The notes under the pieces were generated by a model. It saw nothing but the letters and a program-made list of their open reading frames with translations, made no database searches and had not been told where the DNA came from. DNA of 64,000 nt from RFSX01 sp964591455 (lineage in GTDB: Bacteria > Bacteroidota > Bacteroidia > Chitinophagales > Saprospiraceae): the NCBI GenBank assembly GCA_964591455.1, contig CAZQDZ010000024.1, positions 4,423 through 68,422 on the forward strand, read 5' to 3'. Positions 63,329 to 64,000 of this stretch are shown here, piece after piece. Numbering within the stretch: the first letter of the stretch is position 1; the number at the start of each line of letters is the position of its first letter. The translations under genes and the position numbers were made by a program.

Positions 63329-63916
63329 ATGGCTAGAGTAAACATAGTAATTAGTGTATGGAAAGGAAGTAATACACAAAGTAGAGCTGGACAATCGTTA
63401 GCATTCATAAATCACTCTAAATTAACAGTCCAGCTACTTGGAACTAATATAAATCGTAAAAGAAGTTGGACTAGAAGTACAATACCTAATCCTTTTTCTT
63501 ATCCTTTGGTTCCTTACCGCTTTCTTCCAACAGATTCAACTATTAACAAAATAAGCGAACAGTTGAAAAATAATAGAAGTGTGCAGTGGGTAACACATGT
63601 TAATTTCAATAATGATAGAGAAGCTGTAAAGAAATTTAATTATTTGGAATCTGAAATAAAGACTCTTAATTCAAGAAGGCAAGGAAGACATTCTATTTCT
63701 GGGTGCAATTATATAGCTTCTAGATTACTAGATAAATCGAAAAGAAATGTGGACGGGTGGGTAGTGCAAGAGAGTGGAGCAAAAAGGATAAATGGAGAAC
63801 TTAAGCCTGTAGAAAAAATAATAGGAGGAAATCATACTTATATCGATTTTATGGAATATAGTGCTCAGAGCCTTGAACACAATCTAAAATTGTATGGCTT
63901 CATAAAAATGAATTAA
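63329..63916 (+). CDS. Unknown protein downstream of tssC; possible T6SS accessory or effector
   Basis: 195 residues, no signal or membrane segment. I do not recognise it. Two segments vaguely recall permuted papain-like (NlpC/P60, LRAT) folds: IVISVWKGSNTQSRAGQSLAF at the start (a GH..L pattern with Gln in place of His) and SISGCNYIASRLLDKS (a NC..f...L pattern) in the middle, plus GGNHTYIDFMEY. If that is correct, the usual catalytic histidine is missing or supplied by the last segment. It is 33 bases after tssC, in the same run, so it is probably co-expressed with the sheath. Confidence 0.5.
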   Translation: MARVNIVISVWKGSNTQSRAGQSLAFINHSKLTVQLLGTNINRKRSWTRSTIPNPFSYPLVPYRFLPTDSTINKISEQLKNNRSVQWVTHVNFNNDREAVKKFNYLESEIKTLNSRRQGRHSISGCNYIASRLLDKSKRNVDGWVVQESGAKRINGELKPVEKIIGGNHTYIDFMEYSAQSLEHNLKLYGFIKMN

Positions 63917-64000
63917 GGTCCAGCATTTAACTAAACATAGAAATTTGTAGTTACCCCCAAAATTAGGACAGTAGTTTAAATTAATTCAAAATCTTAAATT

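Overview
The window comes from a member of the Bacteroidota. The evidence is T9SS sorting domains (a type B domain at the left edge, an orphan type A-like domain near 32 kb), TonB-dependent receptors with carboxypeptidase-like plug extensions, LytTR/LytS-type two-component proteins, a CRTAC1/VCBS lipoprotein, TAnnTTTG-type -7 promoter boxes, and a Bacteroidetes-type (T6SSiii) sheath locus at the right edge. The CHAT, sigma factor and LytTR content recalls Saprospiria-like genomes, but that is only an impression. I see no rRNA, tRNA or CRISPR array.

Layout. 0-2.5 kb: the 3' end of a large secreted repeat protein. 2.5-7.5 kb: a leftward housekeeping run (hemB, yidD, a DUF6702-like protein, an SRPBCC/GyrI-like protein, hemJ, radA). 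7.5-11 kb: two tandem hairpin repeats, then a TonB receptor divergent from a DtxR/MntR-like regulator with an operator in the receptor promoter. 11-14 kb: a desaturase plus GNAT-like pair divergent from an HTH regulator. 14-17.1 kb: a glycosyltransferase and a divergent type II restriction-modification pair (m5C methyltransferase and PmeII-like nuclease). 17.2-20 kb: an unknown membrane-anchored protein, exonuclease III, and a translationally coupled pair of unknown genes. 20.3-26.5 kb: a rightward set consisting of a TonB receptor, double rhodanese lipoprotein, fatty-acid hydroxylase-like membrane protein, sulfite oxidase-like molybdoenzyme and c-type cytochrome, which reads as sulfur-compound oxidation. 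26.8-42 kb: a beta-propeller lipoprotein, a frameshifted CRTAC1-type gene, several small enzymes, an M43-like metalloprotease, tex, a DUF1295 protein, an MBL-fold protein, and a decayed tandem duplication of the tex/DUF1295 ends.

42.5-54 kb is the most unusual part. A three-gene cassette (small lipoprotein, convergent 457-461-residue helical protein, LytTR regulator) is present twice. In the second copy the LytTR gene is reduced to a relic and is followed by a full LytTR response regulator and a propeller-type sensor kinase. Both copies keep the same short palindromes at matching positions. Between the copies lie a TPR/CHAT protease-like lipoprotein, a divergent pair ending in a metzincin-type protease, and an ECF-like sigma factor with a TPR-like membrane protein.

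57-64 kb: two unknown proteins (a lipoprotein and an OmpA-like protein), then tssH/clpV, tssB and tssC of a T6SSiii, then an uncharacterised gene that may be a new accessory or effector. The locus runs off the right edge.
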